Assembly: GCA_963815325.1 (NCBI GenBank)
Contig: CAWFGG010000009.1
Location: 248,001 to 312,000 of the forward strand
Reading direction: 5' to 3'
DNA: 64,000 nucleotides
DNA from: JABDII01 sp963815325
GTDB taxonomy: Bacteria > Gemmatimonadota > Gemmatimonadetes > Gemmatimonadales > GWC2-71-9
This document shows positions 1 to 8,254 of the stretch, piece after piece. The stretch's first letter is position 1, and every line of letters starts with the position of its first letter. The notes below the pieces were generated by a model, which was not told the origin of the DNA, searched no databases, and saw nothing but the letters and a program-made list of their open reading frames with translations. A program made the translations under genes and the position numbers.

Positions 1-255
1 ATACGGATCGGCCAGTGGATTGCGGATGAGCGCTTGGAGCGCCGCGCCGGAGAGCGCGAGCGTCCCGCCCACCGCAAAGGCGAGCAGCACGCGCGGAACC
101 CGGAGCTGCCGAATGATGGCGCCGGCGTTGCCCTCTCCGTGCACCAATCCGTTCCACAGATCGGTCGGCCCCAGGGTCACCGCCCCGACCCCGACTCCAA
201 CCGCGAGGCTCGCCACCACGACCGCGCCGAGCAGCACCCCCCAGGCCGGTTTCAT
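1..255 (-). CDS. btuC: FecCD/BtuC-type ABC transporter permease, N-terminal part
   Basis: This is the first 85 codons of an inner-membrane permease that runs off the left edge. The ATG at 255 overlaps the stop of the upstream binding-protein gene as ATGA. The start is a hydrophobic helix (residues 5-25), followed by RVPRVLLAFAVGGTLALSGA and ALQALIRNPLADPY, the typical first cytoplasmic loop and second helix of the FecCD family. Family members form the channel of B12, haem or siderophore importers with a BtuD-type ATPase. The cobalamin riboswitch in front of the upstream gene points to a corrinoid substrate, which makes btuC the best name. The family itself also covers iron-siderophore permeases. 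Confidence 0.85.
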   Translation of the reverse strand, partial: MKPAWGVLLGAVVVASLAVGVGVGAVTLGPTDLWNGLVHGEGNAGAIIRQLRVPRVLLAFAVGGTLALSGAALQALIRNPLADPY

Positions 256-1139
256 CGGCGGAACGACCCGAGACTGTCGGCGAGTCGGTGAATGGCGCTC
301 GGGGCCCGGGGTCCGGGGCGGCTGAATTCCGACCCGCCGATTCGAAGGAACCGCTGTTCCCGAACGGCCCGCACCGCCTTCCACTCCGGCCGATTGTCGA
401 GGTCCGGCATCTCGTCCGCGAAGAGGAGAATGATGTCGGGATCGCGCTCGGCCACGGCCTCGATGCTCACCGGGCCCGACGCGACCGGCAGATCGTCAAA
501 CACATTGCGACCGCCGGCACGCGCCACGATTTCGCTTTGGAAGCTGCCGCCGCCGATGGTCATCGGCGGCTGATCCCAGGCCAGGAGAAAGACCCGCGGC
601 GCGGGATCGAGGCGGTACTGGGCGCCGTCGAGCGCCTGCTCGAACGCCCGGGCCACGGAATCGGCCTCGGCCGCTCTGCCCGTCAGTCGCCCAAGGAGTC
701 GAACGTTCTTCGCCACCTGGTCCAAGCGGTCGGTGTTCAGCCTGAGGGCCGCGATACCCAGCTGCTCGAGGTGGGAGACGGCGGTGGCGTTCTGGGAGGA
801 GTTGTAGAGCAAGACCAGGTCGGGACGCTGTGCGACCACCGCTTCGAGGTTGGGTCGCAGGCCGTCGCCCAAATTCGGGACGGACTCCGCTTCGGAGGGG
901 AAATCACACCACGCCGTGCGTCCGACCACGTTGGGCCCCGCCCCGATGGCGAAGAGGAGCTCAGTGGTGGCCGGTATGAGCGAGACGACGCGCTCGGCCG
1001 GCCGCGACAGGGCGACCGAATCGCCGGCGTCATCGATGGCGCGCAAGTCGCCCGCGGCATGGGACGTGGGGCGGCACCCACCGATGGTGAGTAGCACGGC
1101 CAGTCCCAGGAACGAGCTGGCGTGTCGGAACCACAACAT
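252..1139 (-). CDS. btuF: cobalamin ABC transporter substrate-binding lipoprotein (BtuF-like)
   Basis: This is a helical-backbone metal-receptor protein of 295 residues from the ATG at 1139. An alternative ATG at 1151 adds four residues. The N-terminus is a lipoprotein signal with lipobox LTIGGC (Cys22), so the protein should be anchored outside the cytoplasmic membrane. The family core follows: RVVSLIPATTELLFAIGAG, then VVGRTAWCDFP, then an EAVVAQRPDLVLLY strand near residue 100. The protein is expected to bind corrinoid and deliver it to the permease encoded immediately downstream with a 4-nt overlap. A cobalamin riboswitch lies about 100 nt upstream on the same strand, which supports the vitamin B12 assignment over an iron one. 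Confidence 0.88.
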   Translation of the reverse strand: MLWFRHASSFLGLAVLLTIGGCRPTSHAAGDLRAIDDAGDSVALSRPAERVVSLIPATTELLFAIGAGPNVVGRTAWCDFPSEAESVPNLGDGLRPNLEAVVAQRPDLVLLYNSSQNATAVSHLEQLGIAALRLNTDRLDQVAKNVRLLGRLTGRAAEADSVARAFEQALDGAQYRLDPAPRVFLLAWDQPPMTIGGGSFQSEIVARAGGRNVFDDLPVASGPVSIEAVAERDPDIILLFADEMPDLDNRPEWKAVRAVREQRFLRIGGSEFSRPGPRAPSAIHRLADSLGSFRR

Positions 1140-1235
1140 AGAGCCGCCCATCCCGGGCGGGCGGAGATGGGCGCATGAACGGTTCGCAGTGAACCGGCTG
1201 GCCACCGTCCCCTCCCCCGAGGGTCAACGTGGTGG

Positions 1236-1376
1236 CGCGAACGGAGAGGTCTCCTGGCTCCGGGCGCCCGCTCGCCTTCCCGGTTTCCCAGTGGCGTGAT
1301 GAGCGGGGTGCTAGTGCCCGATACAGTGGCGGGGCCGCGCCGGACTTGCACCGGCTTCCGTGGATCCGCGTTCGCG
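1236..1376 (-). promoter_or_regulatory. cobalamin (B12) riboswitch upstream of btuF
   Basis: The minus-strand RNA contains the hallmark core elements: GCCGGTGCAAGTCCGG, then GGCCCCGCCACTGTA, then GCCACTGGGAAACCGGGAAG, and the B12 box GCCAGGAGACCTCTCC (1258-1243). The outer P1 stem is perfect over 8 bp, CGCGAACG (1376-1369) with CGTTCGCG (1243-1236). At about 141 nt it is shorter than many class I examples. Downstream, CCGCCC (1164-1159) can pair with GGGCGG (1149-1144) just ahead of or across the btuF start, a possible translational expression platform. Known members repress B12 uptake and biosynthesis genes when adenosylcobalamin binds. Confidence 0.93.
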
Positions 1377-1394
1377 TCGAGTTGTGCTTCGAGT

Positions 1395-2582
1395 CTACCG
1401 GGGCCGGCGCTCGCGGGCAAGGGCGGCGGCAATTTCCTGCTTGAGCTGCTCCCGCTCGCGTTGATACCGTTTCAACGCGTCGCGATCCGCGTCGCCACGC
1501 CGCGCGTCTTTCGCCGCGTCCAGTCGCGCCAGCCGGTCGATCAACTCGGCGGACGTTGCCGCTCTGGGAGCAGGGGCCGGCCGGCGCAGAAGACGGTAGG
1601 CCGCGGCGGCAAGAATCAGCACCATCACCGAGACCAAGGCCACGATGAGCGCGTACGACTCTTGGCCCTGGCGTGCCAGGCGGACCTCGACCGCGCTCCC
1701 TTCTGGCATGGTTCCGGTCCAGTGGGAAAACTGGCTTCCGCCCATCTCCTCGGGCGCCACTGCCGATAGGCCGGGCCCCGTGGCGGTCGCCCCGCTGCCC
1801 TCGATGTACAGGTCGGTCACGTCCGACAGGCTCGGTATCACGAGCGCCAGCTGGTCGACCGGAATCCAGTACTGCAACCAGAGTTGCTTTTCGCCGGGTG
1901 CGACCGGCCCGAACACGAATACGGAGTCGCGCGCGATCTCGACCGCGTCGGGTGAGAAATCGCTTTCTCCAACCACGACGTCCAGCACTCCGGGCGGCAA
2001 GGGCCCGGCCCAGTTCGGCGTGAGAGTGTCGGGGGCCACCCGGGTCAGCCTGCCGCCAACCGTCTCGAGGGTCACCAGATCGACGATCTCGCGGGTGCGC
2101 TCGGTGGTCGGCGGCGCGATCACGATGTGCCGGCGCGGGGCATGGACCGCGACGGTCGAGGACGTGTCCGATACCACGAGCACGACCGTGTCGGCCCGTT
2201 GACCGGAGGGGTCTTGGAACGGCGCGGAAAAATATTCGATGCCGTGGTGGCGGGCGCTCAGGAGGTAGACCGCCTCCGAATCGGCCGGCATGGTGATGCG
2301 GAAGCCGCCGCGTCGATCGGTCTTGGTCGAATCGATGGGGCCCTGAACGGTGCGGCCTATTCGGTGGGCGACCACTCGGACGCCCGCCGCCGGAGCGCTA
2401 TCGGGGGCGGACTGATTGAGGACGCGCCCGCTCACCGTGAGCGATGCCTGCCCCACACTCGACTGTGGTAGGAACGCGAGAGCGACGAGCGCCAGTACCG
2501 CGCTACGGATTGAACTTCCCGAAATCCTCGGGATCCAACTTCTCCAGATACTGTCGCAGCGTTTCGGCGCTGGACGAGGCAT
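1395..2582 (-). CDS. unrecognised exported protein with C-terminal membrane anchor
   Basis: This is a 395-residue protein of no family I can name firmly. A signal-like segment, SAVLALVALAFLPQSSVGQA, is followed by a carboxypeptidase-regulatory-like beta domain (LTVSGRVLNQSAPDSAPAAG) and a long beta-rich region. A single transmembrane helix lies near residues 309-333, then an Arg/Ala/Glu-rich tail likely to form a coiled coil in the cytoplasm. The start is uncertain. The only ATG in frame before the signal segment is at 2582, which overlaps the upstream nuclease gene by 80 nt and leaves a long n-region. No ATG, GTG or TTG lies closer to the signal. The protein is probably an envelope protein whose C-terminus faces the cytosol. 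Confidence 0.7.
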   Translation of the reverse strand: MPRPAPKRCDSIWRSWIPRISGSSIRSAVLALVALAFLPQSSVGQASLTVSGRVLNQSAPDSAPAAGVRVVAHRIGRTVQGPIDSTKTDRRGGFRITMPADSEAVYLLSARHHGIEYFSAPFQDPSGQRADTVVLVVSDTSSTVAVHAPRRHIVIAPPTTERTREIVDLVTLETVGGRLTRVAPDTLTPNWAGPLPPGVLDVVVGESDFSPDAVEIARDSVFVFGPVAPGEKQLWLQYWIPVDQLALVIPSLSDVTDLYIEGSGATATGPGLSAVAPEEMGGSQFSHWTGTMPEGSAVEVRLARQGQESYALIVALVSVMVLILAAAAYRLLRRPAPAPRAATSAELIDRLARLDAAKDARRGDADRDALKRYQREREQLKQEIAAALARERRPR

Positions 2583-2994
2583 CGGGTCCAGGTTCCACCG
2601 GCTCGACAGCCGCTTGATTGAGGAGTGTGTCGTTGGCATACATCGGCGCGTTGAGCCGCAGGGCCAGGGCAATGCTGTCACTCGGCCTCGCATCGACCTG
2701 GAACAGGTGATCGTCACGGGCAATGAGCAGTTCGGCGAAGTACGTGTTTTCCTTGACCGAGGTGATGGTAACCTTCTTGAGGGTTCCCCCCAGGCCGGTC
2801 ACGATCTGCTTCAGGAGGTCGTGGGTGAGCGGCCGCTGGGCTTGCACGCCCTGGATCTCCATGGCGATGGCGCTGGCCTCCGCCGGCCCGATCCAAATGG
2901 GCAACACCCGGGTCCCGTCCTTTTCGCGAAGGATGACGACCGGGGAATTGGTCGTGCGATCGAGCCCGAGATGGGCAATGGTCACCTCCACCAT
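2503..2994 (-). CDS. bifunctional nuclease family protein (DUF151/BFN)
   Basis: This 163-residue protein starts MVEVTIAHLGLDRTTNSPVV, followed by ILREKDGTRVLPIWIGPAEA and SAIAMEIQG, which define the DUF151 (bifunctional nuclease) domain across residues 5-130. The plant member BFN1 has DNase and RNase activity. Bacterial members are common in Thermotoga-, Bacteroidetes- and Gemmatimonadota-type genomes, and their role is poorly defined. The C-terminus (from residue 120) is acidic and proline-rich and looks unstructured. The gene sits 48 nt downstream of metK in the same direction, and its 3' end is overlapped by the following exported-protein gene. Confidence 0.88.
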   Translation of the reverse strand: MVEVTIAHLGLDRTTNSPVVILREKDGTRVLPIWIGPAEASAIAMEIQGVQAQRPLTHDLLKQIVTGLGGTLKKVTITSVKENTYFAELLIARDDHLFQVDARPSDSIALALRLNAPMYANDTLLNQAAVEPVEPGPDASSSAETLRQYLEKLDPEDFGKFNP

Positions 2995-3042
2995 GTTGTC
3001 AGCGCCCAGCGAGTCCTCCTCATGCTCTCGAAGGTGCGGCTT

Positions 3043-4275
3043 CTATTTTGCCGCCGCCAGCAGATCGCGAACCCGGTCGGTACGCTCCCACGCGAAGAAG
3101 TCGAGTTTGGCGCCGCCGCGCCCGGTGGAATAAGGTGCCCGCCCGAAATGCCCATAGGTCGCGGTCGGTAGGTAGATGGGCCGTTTCAGCTTGAGGGCGG
3201 ACAAAATACCCTTCGGGGTGAGGTCGAACACCTCCGACACGACTTTCTCCAGCCGGGTGTCGGGCAGCTTCCCCGTCCCGAACGTGTCGATCATGACGGA
3301 CACCGGCCTCGCCACCCCGATAGCGTAGGCTACCTGGACTTCGCAACGCTTTGCAAGGCCCGCCGCTACGATATTCTTCGCCACCCATCGCGTGGCGTAC
3401 GCGGCCGATCGGTCGACCTTGCTGGGATCTTTCCCGCTGAAAGCGCCGCCGCCGTGGCGCGCCATCCCGCCGTAGGTATCCACGATGATCTTCCGGCCGG
3501 TGAGTCCGGCATCCCCATGCGGGCCGCCAATGACGAATCGACCGGTCGGGTTGACGTGAATCTTGGTACCGGTCAGACCGAGTTGCGCATGATCGACCAC
3601 GGGTCGAATGACCTCCTCGACGATGGCCTCGCGGATGGTCGCCTGACTCAGCTTGCGCGACCCCACGCGCTCCGCGTGCTGGGTGGATACGACCACGGTC
3701 TTGATGGCCGTCGGCCGGTCGCCGGTGTATTCGACCGACACCTGGCACTTGCCGTCAGGCCTGAGCCACGGAATGGCGGTGATGCCCCGCCCCCCGCGCC
3801 GCACCATCGCGAGCCGCTCGGCGAGCCGGTGGGCCAGGAGGATCGGTAATGGCATCAGCTCGGGGGTTTCGGCGGTGGCATAGCCGAACATCATGCCTTG
3901 ATCGCCGGCGCCCTGCTGGGCTTGCCGGTCCACCCCCCTGGCGATGTCCGACGACTGCCGGTCGATCGACGTCAACACGGCGCAAGTTCGGCTATCGAAC
4001 CCCGACGCGGCATCGGTGTAGCCGATGCGTGCCACGGTTTCCCGGACGAGATCGGGGATGTGGACGTAGGCCTTGGTGGTGACCTCTCCCGCGACCACCA
4101 CCATGCCGGTCGTCACCAAGGTCTCGCACGCGACCCGGGCGGCAGGATCTTTCTCGAGGATGGCATCCAGAATCGCGTCGGAAATCTGGTCGGCCATCTT
4201 ATCGGGATGGCCTTCAGTCACGGACTCCGACGTGAAGACGTGACGCTTGGTACTACCCTGGGCAGCATGGTTCAT
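3043..4275 (-). CDS. metK: S-adenosylmethionine synthetase
   Basis: The enzyme makes S-adenosylmethionine from methionine and ATP in the cytosol. The product has 410 residues, slightly longer than the usual 380-400. Signatures are FTSESVTEGHPDKMADQISD at the N-terminus (residues 14-33), the ATP-binding hexapeptide GAGDQG followed by MMFGYA (about 130-140) and the P-loop-like GGGAFSGKDPSKVDRSAA. The ATG at 4275 was chosen because the family motif begins 14 residues later; the reading frame extends further upstream only as overlap with ptsI. The gene lies 28 nt downstream of ptsI and probably shares its transcript. No SAM riboswitch is visible in the short gap. Confidence 0.97.
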   Translation of the reverse strand: MNHAAQGSTKRHVFTSESVTEGHPDKMADQISDAILDAILEKDPAARVACETLVTTGMVVVAGEVTTKAYVHIPDLVRETVARIGYTDAASGFDSRTCAVLTSIDRQSSDIARGVDRQAQQGAGDQGMMFGYATAETPELMPLPILLAHRLAERLAMVRRGGRGITAIPWLRPDGKCQVSVEYTGDRPTAIKTVVVSTQHAERVGSRKLSQATIREAIVEEVIRPVVDHAQLGLTGTKIHVNPTGRFVIGGPHGDAGLTGRKIIVDTYGGMARHGGGAFSGKDPSKVDRSAAYATRWVAKNIVAAGLAKRCEVQVAYAIGVARPVSVMIDTFGTGKLPDTRLEKVVSEVFDLTPKGILSALKLKRPIYLPTATYGHFGRAPYSTGRGGAKLDFFAWERTDRVRDLLAAAK

Positions 4276-4303
4276 AGGAGCAATGTGAAGAGGGTGAGGG
4301 GAA

Positions 4304-6112
4304 TCATTGCGACGGCAAGCTAGCGAGTTTCTGCATGCCGGGCAACGCGTTGAGGGTTTCGAGCAGTCGCAGGTCCAAGTAGGAACCGCACTCTGCCTGG
4401 ACGACGTCACGCACTTCATCCGTGGTACGGGCCTCGAGGGCTCGCCGAGCCGCCCGCTCGGCCGCTTCGAATGGGACGCGGCGCACGGTCCACTTGACCA
4501 GCGGCAGTTCCGGCGGCGATACGCTGAGGCTCCGGTATCCCAACCCAATCAAGAGCACGGCGGCCAGGGGTTCCGACGCGATCTCCCCACAGACGCTCAC
4601 CGGAATATGTTGGCGCTCGCCGGCAGCCTGGACCTGCTTGAGTTGGCGGATGATGGCCGGGTGATACGCGGTGAACCTGCTGGCGAGACGGGCATTGCCG
4701 CGATCCGCCGCCAGGGTGTACTGGGTGAGATCGTTGGTGCCCACACTGAAGAAATCACTCACTTCGGCTAGTTCGTCGGCCATGATCACCGCGGCCGGCG
4801 TCTCCACCATCACACCCACCGGTACCGACATCGCGGCCGGCACCCCCTCCGCCGCCAGGGCCCGCGCTTCCTCATCCAGGAGCGCCCGCGACTGTAAGAC
4901 TTCCTCGACCCGGGTCACGAGCGGCAACATCAAGTGGATGTTGCGATCCACCGCGGCCCGCAACACGGCACGGAGCTGCGGCCGAAATACTTCTTCTTCG
5001 TCGAGGCACACGCGGATGGACCGCCATCCGAGAAACGGGTTCGCCTCGCTTGCCACCTTGAACGATACCGGGAACTTATCGCCACCGAGATCGAACGCGC
5101 GGATGACGACCGGGTCATGACGAAAGGCATCCGCCATTCTTCGGAAATAGGCGAATTGCTCATCTTCGCTGGGGAGCTCGGCCCGTCCGGTCAGGAGGAA
5201 CTCCGTCCGCACCAGCCCGACGCCGCGGGCCCCGTTGCGCACCGCCGACTCGATTTCTTCGGGCAAGTCGACGTTCCCCATCAAGGTCAATTCCACGCCG
5301 TCCGGCGTGATGGCCGGCTCGCTGGCCGCGACCTCCAGCTCGAGCGCGAGGCGGTGCCGGCGGCTCAGCCGAGTGCGCGCCGTATCCATATCCGACGGCG
5401 TGGGATCGAGCAGGACGGTCCCCTGCCGCCCGTCCAGCAAGACCACGACGCCATCACGGACGTGTTCCAGCGCATCCGCCACTCCCATCACGGCCGGGAT
5501 GCCGAGCGAGTGCGCCAGGATCGCCGCGTGGGACGTTCTGGTACCCTGTTCGGACACGAGCCCGACCACATGCTCACGATCCAGCTGGACTGTGACCCCC
5601 GGCGACAGCTCACGCGCCACCACGATCACCGGCTCATCGAGGGTGCCCGCCCACCGGTCATCTTCTGCCCGTCCCAGCAGTCGGTGCAGGACATGCCGCT
5701 GCACCGCCGTCAGATCGGTCAGGCGTTCCCGTAAATGCTGGGCGCCGGCCCATGCTTCCCGTAGCTCGAGCGACTTGAATTCAAATGCCGTCTCGGCACT
5801 GAGGAGGTTGTTCCGGATGAGCGCCTCGACACTCTCCACGTACTCGTGGTCCTGGACCATGAGGATCTGCGCGTCGAAGATCCGAGACTCCTCCGGCCCG
5901 GCCCGCTCCGCCACCCGATCCCTGAGTTCGGCCAGGCTCTGCGCAACTTCACCGACCGCCTGACGAAACCGCTCGATCTCGTCGGGCACCTCCTCCTTGG
6001 TAATCCCACGGTCGGGCACGTCGGGGAAATCCCAACGGACGACCAGGGCCGACCCAAAGGCGATCCCGGGTGAGACGCCGATGCCGGAGAGTTCGAGTCT
6101 GCGATTCGTCAT
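4304..6112 (-). CDS. ptsI: PTS enzyme I, phosphoenolpyruvate-protein phosphotransferase
   Basis: Enzyme I takes phosphate from phosphoenolpyruvate and passes it to HPr. The 602-residue product has all domains: the N-terminal HPr-binding helical domain, the phosphohistidine swivel domain with GTRTSHAAILAHSLGIPAVM (active-site His195), and the PEP-binding barrel with GARGVGLVRTEFLL, FFSVGTNDLTQYTLAADRG and the PVSVCGE active-site cysteine. The ATG at 6112 overlaps the ptsH stop as ATGA, so ptsH and ptsI are translationally coupled. It is somewhat longer than the usual 570-580 residues because of its C-terminal tail. All catalytic residues are present, so the phosphorelay should work at this level. 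Confidence 0.97.
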   Translation of the reverse strand: MTNRRLELSGIGVSPGIAFGSALVVRWDFPDVPDRGITKEEVPDEIERFRQAVGEVAQSLAELRDRVAERAGPEESRIFDAQILMVQDHEYVESVEALIRNNLLSAETAFEFKSLELREAWAGAQHLRERLTDLTAVQRHVLHRLLGRAEDDRWAGTLDEPVIVVARELSPGVTVQLDREHVVGLVSEQGTRTSHAAILAHSLGIPAVMGVADALEHVRDGVVVLLDGRQGTVLLDPTPSDMDTARTRLSRRHRLALELEVAASEPAITPDGVELTLMGNVDLPEEIESAVRNGARGVGLVRTEFLLTGRAELPSEDEQFAYFRRMADAFRHDPVVIRAFDLGGDKFPVSFKVASEANPFLGWRSIRVCLDEEEVFRPQLRAVLRAAVDRNIHLMLPLVTRVEEVLQSRALLDEEARALAAEGVPAAMSVPVGVMVETPAAVIMADELAEVSDFFSVGTNDLTQYTLAADRGNARLASRFTAYHPAIIRQLKQVQAAGERQHIPVSVCGEIASEPLAAVLLIGLGYRSLSVSPPELPLVKWTVRRVPFEAAERAARRALEARTTDEVRDVVQAECGSYLDLRLLETLNALPGMQKLASLPSQ

Positions 6113-6372
6113 TCCCCGAATCCAGTTGCAACCAGGTTCACCAAGGCTTCGACCGCTGCGGTCTCATCGGGCCCCTCGGCCCGGAAATTCAACGTGCTGC
6201 CCTTCTCGGCGGCCAGCATCATGACGCCCATGATGCTCTTGCAGTTCACCGCGAACGAGTCCTTCTCCACCTCGACGTGGCAGGCGAACTCGCTCGCCAG
6301 CTTCACGATTTGGGCCGCGGGTCTCGCGTGAAGTCCGAGCGGATTGACGATGACGGCGGTGCGCTCGATCAT
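6109..6372 (-). CDS. ptsH: PTS phosphocarrier protein HPr
   Basis: This 87-residue HPr carries both regulatory sites. His15 sits in LGLHARPAA, the residue phosphorylated by enzyme I, and Ser46 sits in CKSIMGVMML, the residue phosphorylated by HPr kinase. The presence of Ser46 and of hprK in the same operon means the full HPr(Ser-P) switch is possible. The gene is coupled on both sides, ATGA with the EIID gene upstream and ATGA with ptsI downstream. Confidence 0.97.
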   Translation of the reverse strand: MIERTAVIVNPLGLHARPAAQIVKLASEFACHVEVEKDSFAVNCKSIMGVMMLAAEKGSTLNFRAEGPDETAAVEALVNLVATGFGE

Positions 6373-7106
6373 GGCATGATCCCATAATAGAGAAGCACCA
6401 CGCCAACCACGAACAACCCGTAGCGCACCCCACGGAACGTCGGGCCGAACCGATAGGCCAAGCCCAGACCCAACACCGCTACGGCGATGGCGACCACGGC
6501 GGCCGCCCGCGGTAAGTCGGCAAGTTGGAACCTACCGACCAGCGGCACCGCCAACCCCACCATGAACCCCGCCGCCAAACCCACCACGAACCGCGCCCGT
6601 GGAATCCACGACGCCGCAATCGCCTGCCCAACGCGCATGCCTCCAGCCAATCCGGTCCTGAGCCCCCACCACCCCACCACGAGCCGGCATCCGTTGTACC
6701 CGACCAGGAACAGGCCGAGCCCCCACCAGGGATTCCACAGCACCGCCACGATCAAGGCCATCCCCATCAGGGCGGGAAGCAGGCCGGCCCAAAACAGGTG
6801 ATCGCCCAGGGCCCCAAGCGTGCCGCACAGTGCGGTGCGCAGACGTTGAATCCGGTCCTCGGGTTCGCCCGCGTACTCCGCCGCGACCGTCGCACCCAGC
6901 GCCAATCCGGCCAGATACGGATGGCAGTTGAAGAATTCCGCGGATCGCCGCACCGCGTCGGCATGACGTGGAGCGTCGGTCGACTTCAGTTCCCGAAGGA
7001 GCGGCTCGGCGGCGTACCCCATCCCGATCCCGAGCATGCGCTCGTAATTCCACGAGGCCTGTACGGCGAACAGACGGGTGAACGCCCTGCCGAACCCCCT
7101 CACCAT
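6369..7106 (-). CDS. PTS mannose-family IID component
   Basis: This is a membrane subunit of a mannose-type (Man/Fru/Sor) PTS permease, 245 residues, from an ATG at 7106 that overlaps the IIC stop by 7 nt. Family features are FAVQASWNYERMLGIGMGYA at the N-terminus, then FFNCHPYLAGLALGATVAAE and LCGTLGALGDHLFWAGLLPA, the last being a conserved IID signature. Several hydrophobic segments fill the C-terminal half (for example GLGLAYRFGPTFRGVRYGLF). IID works with IIC to form the sugar channel. It is in the same reading frame as the 5' part of the frameshifted IIC gene, so a naive reading gives one long false fusion from 7784 to 6369. Confidence 0.92.
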   Translation of the reverse strand: MVRGFGRAFTRLFAVQASWNYERMLGIGMGYAAEPLLRELKSTDAPRHADAVRRSAEFFNCHPYLAGLALGATVAAEYAGEPEDRIQRLRTALCGTLGALGDHLFWAGLLPALMGMALIVAVLWNPWWGLGLFLVGYNGCRLVVGWWGLRTGLAGGMRVGQAIAASWIPRARFVVGLAAGFMVGLAVPLVGRFQLADLPRAAAVVAIAVAVLGLGLAYRFGPTFRGVRYGLFVVGVVLLYYGIMP

Positions 7107-7784
7107 GCGAGGACCACCGCGATACCCGTCGCCAGGCCCGCCATCAGCCATCGGACCCGGACGCTCCGGCCGGCGGTACGCATTGCTCCTGCGAGAGCAC
7201 TGGCCAAACCTGACCCAATGACCGCGACCGTGAGCGCCAGCGCCGCCTCGTCTCCGAGCGGTTGCAGGTGACGGATCAGCAGGGCGGCGCTGATGGCCAC
7301 GACGACGAGGAGCCCGCTTCGAAGCGCGTCCCGCGCGAGCCCTCCATAGTGCAGGGCCCGGATCGTCGCGGAATCGCCGGCCGGCAGGCCGTCGAGCCGG
7401 CCCGCGATGGCCGCTGCATTGGCCCGGCGCAGAACCGGCAAGGTCCAGCCGCCGAGCGCCGCGATGACCAATCCTGTCGCAACGCCGAGACCGACGACCC
7501 GACACCCACGGCCCGCCGGCGACAATCAGCACCGCCCCGATCGTCGCGGCGCCGTAGTCCGGATACCTCGCGGCGCCGACCGGAAGGACATCCAGGGCAA
7601 ACAGCTCGAGCACGACGCCAACCCGGAGTCCCGCCATCGGGTCGCCCACGATCGCACCGGCCACCACTCCCACGACCAGCGGCCGCGACATCATGAACTG
7701 CGGCACGCTCACCAGATCGATGCCGGCGACGGCTCCCCAGAGCGCGAGAAGCACGAGCGTCGCAATCCCGATGCCCTCGATCAC
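7100..7784 (-). pseudogene. PTS mannose-family IIC component, interrupted by a frameshift
   Basis: The 5' part starts at GTG 7784 (GTGA overlap with IIB) and encodes about 93 residues of IIC, including LVSVPQFMMSRPLVVGVVAG and a following AIVGDPMAGLRVGVVLELFALD-like stretch, typical of the family. At about 7500-7512 the IIC homology leaves this frame after AGGPWV and continues in the next frame as VVGLGVATGLVIAALGGW through to the stop at 7100. Moving between the frames needs one base skipped. Joined, the product would be about 228 residues with the usual multi-helix profile. The cause may be a sequencing or assembly error, a true mutation, or (less likely) recoding. Flanking PTS genes are intact. 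Confidence 0.85.
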
Positions 7785-8254
7785 GCGAGGTCGTCCAGTC
7801 CGACGGCCTTCGCCGTCGGAACATCCTGCGCGACGATCTTGGGTCCCTGCTGTTGCAAGTCGATCAAGGTCTGGTACTCATCGTCGGTCAGAAACACATA
7901 CGGCAGCCGCTGCCGGCGGCCCGGGCGGTGGTGAATCCCGCCGAGGTTGATCTTCGTAATGCCGGTTCCGTTCTGGCATACCGCGGCCATTACGGCGACA
8001 GTGCCGGTCAAGAGCATGCCCCTTCGCCGGTCGGTCTGCCATTCGGGAAGCCGTTGGCGCGCCTCCTCGACGTCGGCAAAGATGATGTCCACCGAGCGAG
8101 GCACCGCCATGCGATACAAGTCTTGCTCCCATTCGCTGCCGCTGACCTCCGGATCGACCAGCACGATGAACTCCGCTCCCAACGGGCGACCCCAGCCAAT
8201 GACTACCTGGCCATGGATCAGCCGGTCATCAATCCGGTAGAGAACGATGGGCAT
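7781..8254 (-). CDS. PTS mannose-family IIB component
   Basis: This 157-residue cytosolic phosphotransfer protein starts MPIVLYRIDDRLIHGQVVIG, with the active-site histidine at position 14 (DDRLIHGQ). That histidine normally receives phosphate from IIA and gives it to the sugar. The fold markers EFIVLVDPEVS, GTVAVMAAVCQNG and ITKINLGGIHHRPG follow the family. The ATG at 8254 was chosen over an upstream in-frame extension because it overlaps the IIA stop as TGATG and the family motif starts at once. Confidence 0.94.
   Translation of the reverse strand: MPIVLYRIDDRLIHGQVVIGWGRPLGAEFIVLVDPEVSGSEWEQDLYRMAVPRSVDIIFADVEEARQRLPEWQTDRRRGMLLTGTVAVMAAVCQNGTGITKINLGGIHHRPGRRQRLPYVFLTDDEYQTLIDLQQQGPKIVAQDVPTAKAVGLDDLA

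Noticed and set aside
4276..4303. Possible SAM riboswitch before metK
   Set aside because: The 28-nt gap is far too short for any SAM aptamer and no conserved core is present.
6369..7784. A single 471-residue IIC-IID fusion protein
   Set aside because: The middle third is out-of-frame junk (Arg/Pro/Gly rich) while IIC homology continues in another frame, and a good IID start exists at 7106.
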